A stretch of DNA of 64,000 bases from Durusdinium trenchii (taxonomy: Eukaryota > Sar > Dinophyceae > Suessiales > Symbiodiniaceae): NCBI GenBank assembly GCA_963970005.1, contig CAXAMN010021273.1:358166-422165 (forward strand). Direction: 5' to 3'. A model generated the notes under the pieces. The model saw only the letters and a list, made by a program, of their open reading frames with translations. It made no database searches and was not told the DNA's origin. Positions 1-11,250 of this stretch are shown here, piece by piece. A program made the position numbers and the translations under genes. Positions within the stretch are counted from its first letter, which is position 1, and every line of letters begins with the position of its first letter.

Positions 1-27
1 GCGATGCCGGTGGATCACAATTTCACA
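1..27 (-). repeat. 3' LTR of the Copia element, partial
   Basis: These 27 bases are identical to 8126-8152. In the element's orientation they begin with TGTGAAATTGTGATCC, the canonical TG start of an LTR. The rest of the 3' LTR lies outside the window. Confidence 0.85.
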
Positions 28-40
28 CCGGCACAACTTC

Positions 41-2559
41 TTAGCGGCAAAGCGAGACGATCAAGACATCGTGCTCTGTACACTGTCTTTCATGACCGTC
101 TTCTGAGAGTGACCACATGCCGGTGTTGCAAATCATTCGGAGAAAGTCGGAACACATACGTTTAGTAAGGGGGTCAGCAACCATGTTGTCTCCTGCTACC
201 CACCTCAGTGTTCCGCCAGACCGGCAGAGATCATCCTTGAGGATGGCGACATCGATGGCTGTCCTTTTGTCTTCCACTTGGGCGTAGGTGCAAACCAGCT
301 TGTTGATGCAATCGTAGAGGGAACGGGAATCAACCACTGACACGTAGGGAATGGATGCCAGGTGTCTCTCCCAGTCTGTGGTGGACATTGGAGCTCCAAG
401 AAGCTCTAACAGGAGATACCTGTGCCAATGGATTTGGCCGATTCCTTGAATCAGTGCCTGGCACTCTGCACTGAGGGTGTTTACTGTTTTTCTTTTCAAC
501 CTTGAAGACTTCCACGAGGTCACTGAGACCATGTGTGGCTGGCTTTCACTCTCCATGCGCTTGTCGTAGAACATGAGGACATAGCCACCTTGACTGCTGC
601 AGTTCAGCATCTTAAGGAAGCAGTCGCTGATGTGGGAGTGTTCCAATTCATGGCCTGGAAGCTGCTTGGTGAATATTGTTTGTCCAGTCCATGGTTGTGA
701 ATCCCAAGTGGTGGTGCTGTTTCCTCTTGTCCAATCGTCCTCCTTGGTGTTTCCGAGGCTGTTCACTGTCCGTCGTCCTGGTTGGAGATCGTGAAGGTCA
801 GGTCCTGGTGTGGCTCCTGGATGAAACAAGGTTCTTCGTGGTGTCAAGTGGTGACGGACCCAGTGTTGAGTTCTCTCTTCCCAGTAATCGGGACCATCTT
901 TTTCGATCTGGTCTTGACTTCTCGCGTTAGACCAGGAAGCGTCAGTGGCGACGCCGACTCTCAGGTTGCCTGGAGCAATGGGCATGATCCGGATGCCGCT
1001 CGTGGCATGTTTCTTGGCCTCCTGGGTGATGGAGTTGGCCTCAATGATGTCCTTGATGCGTGGTCGTGGAAATACTTGTTGAAGTAGTGCCACTCTTCCA
1101 GCTATGTCCGGTCTGCTCTCCTTGGCCAACCATGCGAGGGCTCCGACACTGGCTCGGAGACTTGACACTTCTTTGTCATCACAAAATGAGAATCTTCTTT
1201 TCTTTCTGCTTTTCTCGAGGTGGATTTCGAAGAGTTTCTCTTGTACATAATTTTCTTGGTTCACCGTGATGCTGTAGTCATCGTGTTGGGTGAAGAGCTT
1301 GCCGGTGAACTTTCCTGTGCCGTACTGGAATTTACCAAGCTTGTACTTGGTCTTGATCTTGTTCATGGCCTCTTCATGGTCATGGTCTCCTCCGTGAAGA
1401 AGGTCGTCAGTGGCTACCGCTATGATGCCGCTCAGCTGTTCTTTTCCTGTTTCTAGATTGGTCTTGAGCTTGTAATAGATGCACGGGTCGGCCAATGACT
1501 GTTGGTAGTGGAGATCGCCAACGAGGAACTTCCGGAGGTGGTTGTACCATGCCAGTGGTCCATCTGTTAAGGCCATAGCAGACCTTTTCCAGTTTGAGCA
1601 ACTGGCCAGGATTCATGCCTGGAATGCCTTCTCTTGGTTGAGTGGCACACAGGAGTCTCTCGATCGGGTCTCCAGAGTGGAATGCCTGGGTGAAGTCCAG
1701 GAAGCCAAGCCTCCACTGAAAACTGGAGACTAGTTGGGCGACCGTGAGTGTGCCTTCTCGGGTCACTTGTGGAGTAGTTGCCTCAATGTTTTCAGCGCCT
1801 TCTTCGCTGAAGCCTTTCATGACATGACGAGCCTTTGCCTTGCATGGTTCATCGGTATCCCAGTCCAGAAGAATTTCTTCCTCTTTGGCTTTTTCCACTT
1901 CATGAGGTTCCAGCGGTTTGGGTGTGAGGACTAGCCGACTCTCCATGATTTTGTTCGGCATAGTTTGTCTGACACGAGCTGATTCCTCGGGGCTGACCAT
2001 AGTGTAGGCACCGATGTTGATGTTGTTCTGGATCTCTTTTCCAATGGCGTTCTTGGAGCATTTTTGGTTGCGGAGATTGAGTTCTTGTAGTCGAACTTCT
2101 TTTCGTTGTCTTCCCTTGATCAAGTTCTCAACCTTGAGGAGGTAGGTTTCAAGATATTCAAGTCGGGATCTTTTGCTGGGGTGTTCATCCAATTCTTCTT
2201 CATCATGTGCCCTCTTTTCTCGTTCATGTTCAGGTTCTGGAGGTCGGAGAGCGGCTTCATCTTGTTGATGATCTCCTGGTTGTTGGTCGTCAGGTACTGC
2301 AGGAAGTGGTTCTCTGTCATCATAGACCAGTTCATCTTGTGGTCCCTTCTCTCGATAGCGTTTCATGGGTCTTGGATATCCGAGAGGTTCTTGGAGTCCT
2401 GGTGGTAGTACTGGTTCCATTGGAATATCTTGATCAGGTGCTTCATCCGGTTCGGTCGGGGTATACTCTTCATGGTTGTTCTCATCGTCAAGGATCTCTG
2501 GGAGCGGTTGATCGGACAGGTCCAGGAAACCTCGAATCGGTTCCGTGGTGATGTCCTTC
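41..2559 (-). pseudogene. pol: Copia reverse transcriptase and RNase H, frameshifted
   Basis: The RT part holds FLDFTQAFHSGD (the first catalytic aspartate block) in one frame. After a one-base insertion near 1568 the protein resumes in a second frame with LAWYNHLRKFL, and ATDDLL is the YVDD-type catalytic box. RNase H follows, with VATDASWSNA, LSAECQAL and VVDSRSLYD supplying acidic residues, and LRWVAGDNMVADPLTK near its end, matching the Copia C-terminal pattern. Residues between the integrase tail and RT are rich in E, P and D and look like a flexible linker. Its expected role is to copy element RNA into cDNA in the cytoplasm. The frame break inside the RT core means this copy cannot make the enzyme unless the break is a sequencing error. 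Confidence 0.92.
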
Positions 2560-3516
2560 TTCAGCTTCACGAGGTCTTCCAGCCATCCTGACATAGCCAT
2601 GTTTTCTTCCAGTGAAGCTCTCCTGATTCGTTCAGGGCTGGCCTTAACAAGTTGGGACTGGTATGATAACCAGATAGTGCTGGGCTGGTCGATCATGATG
2701 ATTCTTGCCGGTCCATGCCAATAACATGGCTTGAACTTTAATTTGTCGGCTCCCATCCGGAAGAAGTAGATAGACGATCTCGCCGATGTCGTACTCGAGG
2801 ACAGGTCGTGGCCCTGAGGCTACTGCTCTTCGAAGGGAGCTACTGGCGTCTGCTTCGATATAGGCGTGTGCTGCCGCCTTTCGAAGTTTCATTGATCGTT
2901 CGATACTGAGATCGCCGACCTTGATTTCTGGTTGTTGTCCTCGATGGCCGTCGTCTCCACTGAGAAGGCCTCCGGGCAAAAAGGGGTTGAAGCCTAACAC
3001 CCGTTGGCTAGGACTGAAGCCTCCAACGTTCATCATTCGATTTTTGGTCATCATGGTGATGTCGACCATTTCTTCCCATTCCTTCATGTCGGCACAGCTA
3101 TAGGTGTCCATGGTCTTCTGGAGGAGGTACTTAAAGGTCTTGCCATGGCGCTCGGTGATGCCTCTTTGATGTGGGGCCTCAACTGCTGAGGGATCAACAA
3201 AGGTTCCATCTTGTTCTGCTTGTTCGGCGAATGTCCCTCTGAATTCACGTCCTAGGTCCAGTGCCATTCTTTTTGGAGGACCGAATAGACGAAGCCAATG
3301 TCTGTAGGCTTCTCGGACGTGACCTGGTTTCTTGTTGTCCATGGGGATCATGAGTTGAAATTTACTTGACCAGTCGATGACATTCAGGGCTGGGCGTGAC
3401 CTGCTGCCAAGCGTCGGTAGGAAGATGACGTCCACCCCAACGCACTCATTGAATGCCAGTTCCTTTGGCGGTGCACTTCTCCGAGCAGGTTTCACTTGGG
3501 AGTGTCGCTGACACAC
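2560..3516 (-). pseudogene. int: Copia integrase (rve core and C-terminal domain)
   Basis: The D-D-E core is readable: an aspartate in GVDVIFLPT, a second in ALDLGREF, and the glutamate in GITERHGKTFK. An SH3-like tail (YWHGPARIIMID, then WLSYQSQLVKASPERIR) lies in a different frame beginning at 2756, so one frameshift separates core and tail. Upstream, CQRHSQVKPARR is the end of an HHCC-type zinc-binding region that is also split by a frame change near 3500. Retroviral-type integrases insert the cDNA into the chromosome. Placement ahead of RT confirms the Copia order. Confidence 0.92.
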
Positions 3517-3782
3517 ACTGCACCGGAGGTGGCCTCGATGACTTCGGGTTTGGCCTTCGCATACCGAAGGATCCTAACGAATCTGTCCGAGGGTCGGGTG
3601 GCCCAACAGCTACCACTACACTCCCGTTTTCCCATGGAACGTCTTCCTGTGTCTCGCCTTCTTCATGTTCATCTTCTGGTTGTGATTCCCCATCGCCCTC
3701 TTGGTTCCCCGGTTCATCAGGGTCATGAGGTTCTCGGTTCTCTTCATTCACAAGGATCTCGGCAGTGACATAGTTCGGTAGG

Positions 3783-4850
3783 TCAGGTAGGTGAAACTGG
3801 ATCGTCAAGGACTCGAGAATCGGGGTCCCGGCATTCGGTGTGACCAGCAGGTACTTCCGGTTGTAGGTCCTTCAAGGCTCGGAACTCGGTGTCAATGAGG
3901 TAGTTAAACCGGCGATTCTCGGCCAGCATGCTCTCGGAGCTGACCACTTCCACATAGTCCACGTTGATGGACTGGCTGTAGGCCTTCAAGATGGCCGATC
4001 GAAGTTTCTCCGGGTATACCTGTGATCGTTGGGACCGGTTGCCGCCAATGATGACTTCGTGTTCATGGTTGCCAGGGCAAAGCTTGCATAGAGCTTGAGC
4101 AATGGCTTCTGAGTTCGCGGCGAACCCGGTTCTTTTTCTTTGAGGAAGGCCTGACTGACCCTGCAGCCCATACTGGCATTGGTCAGCCTTGGTGTAGATG
4201 ACATTCGGTCGGTCCAACAGCCGCTCCATGGCACAGTGTTTCCAGGAGGAAGCGGCATGTGGATGCTCAAATATGAACTTGATCCCGAGGTCGTCGCAGA
4301 GTTCGCACAACCGAATGGCAAAAATCAGTAACCTGTCACCTTCTGCCTTGGTTTTTCAAGTATCGTTTCATGAGGTCAGGCAGTCGGGCACGTTTCGGAG
4401 GTTTTGCAGCTGGGTGTACATCTTGCAAGGTGGTGCAATGCAAACAAGTCCTGGTTTAGTGACCTTGACATACTGCGTGACTTCGTTTTGTTTGTCTTCG
4501 TTTAGCAAACCATCTCCTAGACTCAAATCGAATGCGCGGCCGGGAGACAACTGAAAACGACCAGTAATTTTCTGAAAACAGCCAGGATTGTACACTTCGG
4601 CTACAGTCTTAAGTTGTTTAACTGTTAGCCCCATGACTTCAGCAATCTCACGAGATCTTTTTGTGCCGGCTGGATTCATAGTGAACTCCTGGCAAATTTC
4701 GTCATTTAAGGCCTGAGCCCAGTGCTGCAAAGGCGCGTCAGCCAGCAGCAATTGAAGCTCTCGCCAAAAAGCCGTTGCCTTCTTAATGGCAGCTCGAAGC
4801 TTCCGTTCCAGCTTTGGGGTAAACTGTCTCACTGCTCGGCCCGTTTCGGA
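3783..4850 (-). pseudogene. Cytosine-methyltransferase-like domain in the Copia polyprotein
   Basis: This region sits between protease and integrase. It carries CIAPPCKMY (PPC at 4425-4436), resembling C5-methyltransferase motif IV, then FIFEHPHAASSW, whose EHP sits where ENV/ENP (motif VI) would be, then GLPQRKRTGF, reminiscent of motif VIII (QxRxR). Ahead of them, GRFQLSPGRAFDLSLGDG could be a degraded SAM-binding stretch. A frame change lies between PPC and EHP near 4330. Known background: cytosine methyltransferases have been captured repeatedly by eukaryotic retrotransposons, including dinoflagellate ones. Whether this version was ever catalytic is uncertain because the spacing is irregular and the ENV motif is altered. 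Confidence 0.6.
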
Positions 4851-6190
4851 GGTTGTCGTTGGTTTTTCCAACGGAGGTATTCTTGAAATTCCTGGTAGTC
4901 GGTCAGGTGCTCCAGATCGGCGCCGTCCGAGGTTGTGTCTGAGGGGTCGCCGGAGAGGGAATCCCCTGGCGGGATGGTGGAGCCGAGCTCGAGGATGTCG
5001 CACTTGTTCCCCTCTTCCTTTTTCCCGATCTTCTCGGACTTGATGACCTTGTTGCAGGTGCGACAGGTGACCTTGGTGAGAAAGGCGTTCGATCCCTTTC
5101 GATGTGTCTCCTTGTGTTGGCATTTGGTCTGGATCATGGCCTCCAGGATCTGTGTGTAGCTCACAGGATCGTCGCCAGGCTGTTGCCGGTGACGCCAGCT
5201 TTCGAGGCTCAGAAGAGGCTGTTGATCGCACCACTGGACGAAGCGGCACTGATGTCCCAGTTCCAGGGGGCATCGGAAGTACAGCTTCTCGTAGTTGTGT
5301 CCCGTTGGGCCCGAGTCGCTGAGGTGGATCTTGCACTGCAGGGCGCAATGACACCTCGGGCGTGGTTCCAAGATCATCTCGATACCTGGTAGACTGTTGA
5401 TCTGCCGACACCTTTCGGTGAGAACGGGATCCGGAGGAGGTCGTGGTTGACGAGCTGGATGAGTGCTGGTCTCGCTGAGGTTGGACCAATGTCCATCTTC
5501 CTGAGGTCGATGCCCGGTATCTTCTCGTCGATTCATCTCCTGGCGGGCCACATTCTGGATCATCGGTAGATCTTCGTCTGGTAGGGCTCGAATCATCTCT
5601 TTCAGGGCCTCTCGATGTGGCTTGGTGCTGAGCATGTGGTCCATGAACCTTTCCAGCATCTGCTGAAGGGGCATCAGGACCAGTAGGAAGCGTCTCATCA
5701 GGCGGAACCACGATTGAAGGACTCGATGTTGTTGAAGGTCTTCTTCCTCGGGAGTTGAACTGGCCCGAACACGTTTCTGGCCAGCGGTCTGCGTGGCAAG
5801 CGGCTGAGTGCAGAGAGTAGCAAAAGGGCTCGTGGCTTGAGTGGTACTCAGCTTCGGCGGTTCCATGCAGCCGTCTTGCAATTTCAAGACCTCAAACTCG
5901 ACCGAAGTGCTCTGGTTCATCGAGTTTTGTTCTCGTTCGAGTGCCTGTTTTTGCACCTGGTTGTATTGTTGAAGTGGAATTCGTAAAGCACCAGTTCGAC
6001 CAAGGTGAAGGGGAACTGGTTCGGGAGTTCCTCGAAGCCGTAATTGGAGGCCTTGTTCATGACAAAGGATAACTTCTCCATGACAATGGAGTAGGAAGCT
6101 GAGAGAGATGAGGAAGCGCGCACCAGAGCTTTCCTCGTTTTCAAAGACGGCAGGCTTCAGGAAGCTTCCCTTGCTACCCATGAGAACATG
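4829..6190 (-). pseudogene. Protease tail, linker and GRF-type zinc finger of Copia polyprotein
   Basis: The frame opens with the end of the protease fold (GSFLKPAVFENEES, FLLHCHGEVILC). A long Q/E/P-rich linker with a helical stretch follows. At about 5209-5356 comes CHCALQCKIHLSDSG, then LYFRCPLELGHQCRFVQWCD, which fits the GRF zinc finger pattern (CxC, a Y/F-x-CP centre, then CxFxxWxD). GRF fingers usually bind nucleic acid. After a K/E-rich stretch with CRTCNKVIK (a possible second metal-binding pair), the reading continues in another frame near 4850 into the methyltransferase-like domain. The finger call is by pattern only. Confidence 0.62.
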
Positions 6191-6560
6191 GGATTGTAGC
6201 AACCTTGGATGTGACTGATGTCTGATGCACGCTCCTGAACCTATTCGTTTCGGGAGTGAGGATGATCTTCAGGGGTTCAGGGAGATGTTGAGCGAACTCT
6301 CGAAGTGTTCGTGCACCGATGGCAAGTCGTTGGCACCCTGTGTCGACGGTGGCACAAGTCGCGTCCACCATGTCATGCGTTGGGGAGACTTGGAGACGAG
6401 GTTGCAAAACATGTTTTCGAAAACAAACAAATGTTCAACACCGGTCGGACGAAAAAGGTCACTCTCCATGTATGCCGACGCGGACGGGCGTCCAGCATCC
6501 GTGGCATAGCCAACCTTTGGCTGCCAGGTCCTACCGGCCGGGCTCAGGGGAGTAGCCACT
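6070..6560 (-). pseudogene. pr: Copia aspartic protease, frameshifted
   Basis: The catalytic triad VDTGCQRLAIG (DTG at 6336-6344) is preceded in a second frame by a region with FRPTGVEHLFVFEN and followed by FLKPAVFENEES in a third. A retropepsin-like enzyme cuts the Gag-Pol precursor. Frame changes fall near 6390 and 6190. The DTG-C core is typical of Copia proteases in dinoflagellates. Confidence 0.75.
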
Positions 6561-6745
6561 CCATGCCGCTCAGTACATGGCAGAAGACCTCGTAGTCAGG
6601 TTCAGGGCGTCGGACTCCATGATCGTCGGGTCATGCTCGAAGTCCGGCGTGTCCTCGGCAAGATGTCCGATGAAGAAGGCCTCATCGGTGTTCTCCAGGG
6701 ACTTTCGTTGGTCTTCAGGTCCGGGTTCTTCTGGGGCGGATTCTT

Positions 6746-7805
6746 GCAGTCTCGCTTCCAGTGCCCGATCTGGCCGCAGTTGCGGCACAGCGAGTTCTTT
6801 TCTGTAACTCGGCGATGGTGACCGAGTACGAACCCGGTCGAAGTGGCCGGTCTCGCTTTCCGTAGCCACGCACCAGTTCTCTGGCCTTTTTATTTTTGAT
6901 CGATTGGGTGTAGGTCTTCTTCTGCTGCACGTAGGTGGAGAGGATCTCGGCGGCCTCACCTTCACTAAGGACTGTGTCGCCGTCGGCATCGTCCTGAAGG
7001 TGCATGATGCACTGTTCAAGTTCGTCGATCTCCTCCTTGTCCTCGTCGTTCTCCTCGAGGTCATTGTTCGCGATGTGGTGTCCCTCGAACTCCGTGAGAA
7101 AGTTGACTTGGTTCTTCTTCTTATCAGCTCCCAATTCAGCAGCTGACAGGCGGGTTTCGTTCTTCCTCAGCCAACTCTTGATGGAGCTTGGCTTGATGCA
7201 TCCATGAGTGTAGTTCAGCATGGCCTTGGTCTCGGTCTCGGTGAGCTGAAGGCCGTTGATCATCAGGAAGCCCTCATACTCTTCAGGGAGGGTGATCTTG
7301 TGCTGGTGGACCTTGCGAATGGCGCCATCCCACTTCGCAAAGTACTCTCGCCAGGTCTCATTCCGCTGGCGCCTCAAGTGGTAGGTGATCCTGGACATAG
7401 CGGTGAGCATGTGTTCTTGTTGATCGTCTCCATACTTCTCTGGGGTGTCCATGTCATTGAGGAGCCGCTCAGCGCCATGCGGATCAGCCATCCATTCTGG
7501 GTCTTTTGCCCAGTGTTTGTAGTGCTCGAATGGAGCGCCACTCAACATCTTCAAAAGTAGGGGACCGTGGGAGCGGCCCTTGGCCTTGGTCGTGGCGATC
7601 CATAGCTTTGCCTTGATGAAGTATATACTCCGTCCCACGATGGTGGTGGTCCAGCCGACCCCCGGCCGTCGCCACCTCCATCTTCTTCTTCTTCTTCCTC
7701 GTCGTCTCGCTGACGACGTCGTCCACTATAGACCGCGCCCTTCTTGCTCCCTTCCAGACGAAGGAACCTCTGGAACCGAAGAAAGGCTTCGCGGTCTGTC
7801 CCCAT
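6746..7805 (-). pseudogene. gag: Copia gag with CCHC zinc knuckle, frameshifted
   Basis: The likely start is the ATG at 7805 (MGTDREAFLRFQRFLRL), followed by an R/D/E-rich patch encoded by a GAA/TCC microsatellite. After a frame change near 7640 comes a helical Gag body with AKLWIATTKAKG, FEHYKHWAKDPEW and WREYFAKWDGAIRK. After another frame change, C-RNC-GQIGH-WKRDC at 6746-6787 gives a perfect CX2CX4HX4C zinc knuckle. Gag coats the element RNA and forms the virus-like particle; the knuckle binds RNA. At least two frameshifts separate start, body and knuckle. Confidence 0.85.
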
Positions 7806-8004
7806 GCCATCGGGCGCACCGGGTGAACCTGCGGTTGGCGATCCTCCTAGCTACGGGTTCATCTAGATCGCCATCCGATGGTGGGACGGCCTGAGTTTGT
7901 CCGGCCATCCCAAAAGCCACAACTCCAAGCGGGGGCTAAGTGTCCCACCAAAAAGGGAGTCGACCCCAAACCAAAAAGGGGGAAGGAGACCCGGACGTTA
8001 CCGG

Positions 8005-8016
8005 GCTCCGCTACCA
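8005..8016 (-). other. Primer binding site of the Copia element
   Basis: In element orientation the base just inside the LTR is followed by TGGTAGCGGAGC. Its first eight bases match the TGGTAGCG start of the Ty1-type initiator-methionine tRNA binding site. The position, one base inside the inferred LTR end, supports the call. Confidence 0.65.
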
Positions 8017-8017
8017 C

Positions 8018-8152
8018 TGTGAATCCCAAAAACCGCAGCAAGCCCCCAAGCAAGAACGGACTCCCTTTTCAGCGGACACGTAACCCCCATTTGGAGTACA
8101 GGTTCCTAGCTTGGTCTTGGGTCGAGCGATGCCGGTGGATCACAATTTCACA
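8018..8152 (-). repeat. 5' LTR of the Copia element, about 135 bp
   Basis: In element orientation it starts TGTGAAATTGTG and ends GATTCACA, so it has TG...CA ends and a short TGTGAA/TTCACA terminal inverted repeat. The outer 27 bases recur at 1-27. The inner end is set by the primer binding site. At about 135 bp it is short for an LTR. Confidence 0.75.
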
Positions 8153-9561
8153 GACTCATAGACTAACGGTATGTCACTGTCCTTGATGAAGAAAAACATA
8201 GAAAAACCCTCTCCGTTAGGATTGTAAAACATCAGCTAAGGCTCCAGAACTAGAATTCCAATCCTTGCATGCTTGCGCTCTTAGATGTGCGGTTTTCCTC
8301 CATGGACAGCGGTTTTTGCGACCGTCCCAAACATCGTATCAAACCGGAGGTCCTGGACGGACGCTGCCGCGCTCTTGCGCACGTGCGCGACACGGCGAGT
8401 TCTGTTGAACGAGTTTTGTCTCAGCGAAGCTCGGTGAAGCGAGTGGAGACCGGGGTGGGGAGTGGTGGTGATGGTTTCGAGCTTGAAACACAGAGATGTT
8501 GAACAATTGAGTGAACCATTTAGACCTTGAGGATTATTCTCACAACATGGTCATTGGTGGCGCAACACTGTAAAATTGTCTGCCATCCAGCTGAGTACTG
8601 GTACCTCGAGGCTGATAAGGATCAGTCCTGGTTGTTCTTGTGAGAAAGACATTCCTGTCGGGCTGCAAAGAAGAGGGCAAAACGGTATTGGTTATTCAGT
8701 TCCATTGTGAATCGCATCTTCAGGCGTGGTTACACTCGCCAGCCACATGTTTTTTCTCTGCAAGGCAAAAAACAAAAATAAATCAAGGAAGAGGAAGCAA
8801 GCAAGGAATCAACGCAGCAAGAAAGAGAGCAAGCAGCATGCATGGAAGGAAGAGGGAGCAATGGAGCATGCAAAGGAAGCGACAGAGAAAGGACAGAAGA
8901 AAGGGGCAGAAACTCAGTGATTTCCATGCTTTGGAGGGAGGCCGCGCTCCCTGCCCCCAAATCCCTCCCTAATACAAATCCCTCCCTAATAAATTGGTAA
9001 GAGGGGGGGATGCTAGGACATCCCAAGGGTTTATGTTGGTTGTTATTGTGTTTATGTAGTTGTCCCATGTTTCATCCTTACCTTTGTGGGGATTGTGGGA
9101 CAATTTTGCCCTGAACTTTCACTGGATGTTTGATTTGGATGAGGGATTCGTTTGGGACATTCATTGTCTTTTTGTGCCTATTCTTGGCTACTTGTGTCAT
9201 GTCCTTCCGCTGATGATGTACCTTCACCAATCTCATCTTCGTGGGCCTTCTTTCTCTTGCCGGAAACTCAGGGAGGGTATGGGCTGCACGCCTGCATTGG
9301 GAAAAACACATACAACTTGCCACCAAATGTATGTATAGGCAAGGAGATATCTAAAAGATAAACCTAACGTGCGAAGCATCCGCTTGAGTGTCTCAGAACA
9401 CAAGCGCGTATGTAAAGCAAAAAACAAATTATATACACAAGAAAATAGATGAAATATGAACTTAGTCAATACATATCATACCAAGCGAAGCCAACCTTGA
9501 GTATGTGGGCGCAAGATGGCGCAAGGACCCAACGATAACATGTGCTGAGATGTGCTGCAGG
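8153..9561. other. Non-coding stretch, no gene seen
   Basis: No recognisable protein or RNA gene. It holds a purine-rich patch at about 8770-8930 (AAGGAAG-type runs) and a duplicated AATCCCTCCCTAATA unit near 8957-8990. Confidence 0.5.
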
Positions 9562-9593
9562 CACCAGAGGCTCAATCGAACCATTCATTAGGC

Positions 9594-10476
9594 ATGGAGC
9601 ATGTTATGGAGGCCCTTGCTGCCTGGGTCAGCAGGTGGCAGGTCATTGTTGGGCTGGTGATGTTCACCACCCAACTGTTGGTAGTTATTCTCCAGACTTG
9701 CGTGTTTCGAGCACATGAGACAGTCACAACGAAAGGATCAAAGACGCCGGAGGAAGAACGAGATGAGGTTAATAAGCTCACCATTTTCCGGTTCGGAGAC
9801 AGCATAATGTGGCAGCTGTTGGTCTTCGGCAGCCTGAAATCTTCACCAGCTGCTGCCTTGGCAGTATGCATGGTGATGCCTTTGATTCTCTGTGTCTTCA
9901 CGATCTTTTTTTTGCGCCACACAACTTCGAGCGGCCAAGGAGGAGAGGCGCGCATCGATACTCGTGGTGGAGTCTCTGATGCCGACCAGTGTGTACACGG
10001 ACATTCACTTAGGGAACATGCTTCAGTGTTTGGCGATCTTTGGTGGCCAGGTGATGCTCTACAGCTTCGTCCTGCAAGGGGTGTTGGAGCGCGAAGCCTA
10101 TGCAAACGGATCTGTCCCAGCGAAGTCAACAGGATTTTTCGTCGCTGGTGCCTTCGTGTCTTTCATGCAGGAAATTGTGGACATCATTCAGGATCAGTGG
10201 AGGATTGAATGGGAAAAATTCTGGAGTGTGTACTTCGGAAAGCCAGGCTTCAGAACCCGAGTGCACTGGCCATTGAGCCGAGTAACCATGTCCTTTTTGG
10301 TCAACTGCTATTTTCAGAAAACCATGCTCTGTGTGTTGCCGCTGGCTTTGATGGATTCCTCGAACTCCATGGAATTTGTGAAGGATGCTACGTCTATCTT
10401 GTTCATCTCGAAGATCGATGATATCCTTTTTTTCCTGGAGTCATCATGTCCCATTACGTCCCAATCGTCGCGATGA
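9594..10476 (+). pseudogene. Multi-pass membrane protein of unknown function, one frameshift
   Basis: The first in-frame ATG is at 9594; an upstream CAG at 9559-9561 could be a splice acceptor, which would extend the coding part leftwards. Hydrophobic helices are visible: VIVGLVMFTTQLLVVIL; MWQLLVFG through LILCVFTIFF; LAIFGGQVMLYSFVL; and TMSFLVNCYFQ through LCVLPLAL. At the T8 run near 9904-9911 the reading frame must skip one base, after which CATQLRAAKEERR continues sensibly. The late motif EFVKDATSILFISKIDD resembles a conserved stretch I associate with unnamed dinoflagellate membrane proteins. The stop at 10474 follows another T-rich run, so the true end is uncertain. It may be a real gene with a homopolymer error or a decayed copy. 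Confidence 0.6.
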
Positions 10477-11250
10477 ATTCATCGCAGAGCCGGAGCTTTC
10501 CAATGTTGCTCACTCAGACGCTGACTCAGACGCCAATGATGTATCAGTGTAATGGAATGTGTGCAAACAGCTGGGAAGACGCCGTTCTTCTTTCAATTCG
10601 TTTTCTGTCCAACTTCGCAGTGTTTCAGCTGCTCTCTTTGCAGTGTTTCAGTTTCACCAGTGCCAACTTCGCTGAGCGATTTGGAATATGAACTCATTGC
10701 TTTCCTTTCTCTTGGAAAGTTGCTGACGTCAACCTCTTTCCATCCTATATTCCAGCAAAAGAGCATCCGGGAAGGGTTGTGGCATGTTGTGGCAGCTTTC
10801 CAAAAAAACAGGTCTTCGAACGGAATTCGAATGCAGAGCCGTCCCAACTTAGTGCGATGACGTCCAGGTTTGCAAACACCGCATATCTTGACCTTGCTCG
10901 AGGGGCCTTGTTCCACTTTTTGGAACTCGGAAAGAACCTGTCCTAAGACCGGTGAAACCTGATCAAATATGATCAAATTGTCTTTGTTGCAATTCGTATT
11001 TCCAACGGTCAGAACATAACCCTTCTATCTTGGACTGAACACATCCAGATGTTTCCAAAACCTTTCCAAATGGTTGGAAAGACAACTGTTTCACCCTTCG
11101 CATCCTCCGCACTCCTAGGTTGAGATGACATCACTGTCGTTGTCTATCAGAAGGTTGAACCGGAGAATTGAAAGAATGACGTTGCAAACAGTCTTCAGAC
11201 TTCAACCATAGGGTGGAGCGTGAATTTTGACCAGACAATGTTCAAAGACA
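10477..11250. other. Non-coding stretch, no gene seen
   Basis: I see no convincing coding signal or repeat. It lies between the membrane-protein frame and the AT-rich virus-like block. Confidence 0.4.

Larger units (their letters stand above)
1..8152 (-). mobile_element. Copia-type LTR retrotransposon, near complete, decayed
   Basis: The element reads right to left. It has a short LTR at 8018-8152, a primer binding site, gag with a CCHC knuckle, an aspartic protease (DTG), a GRF-type zinc finger, a methyltransferase-like region, an rve integrase, then RT and RNase H ending near position 41. Integrase before RT is the Copia (Ty1) order. The first 27 bases of the window repeat the outer 27 bases of the right LTR exactly, so the 3' LTR is cut by the window edge. 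At least six reading-frame changes are needed to read the polyprotein, so this copy is probably dead, although some could be sequencing errors. The target-site duplication cannot be checked because the left flank is missing. The order of domains is seen; the family assignment follows from known Copia architecture. Confidence 0.93.

Noticed and set aside
676-2551. Several + strand frames over the Copia element
   Set aside because: They are antisense shadows of integrase, RT and RNase H, whose motifs are all on the - strand.
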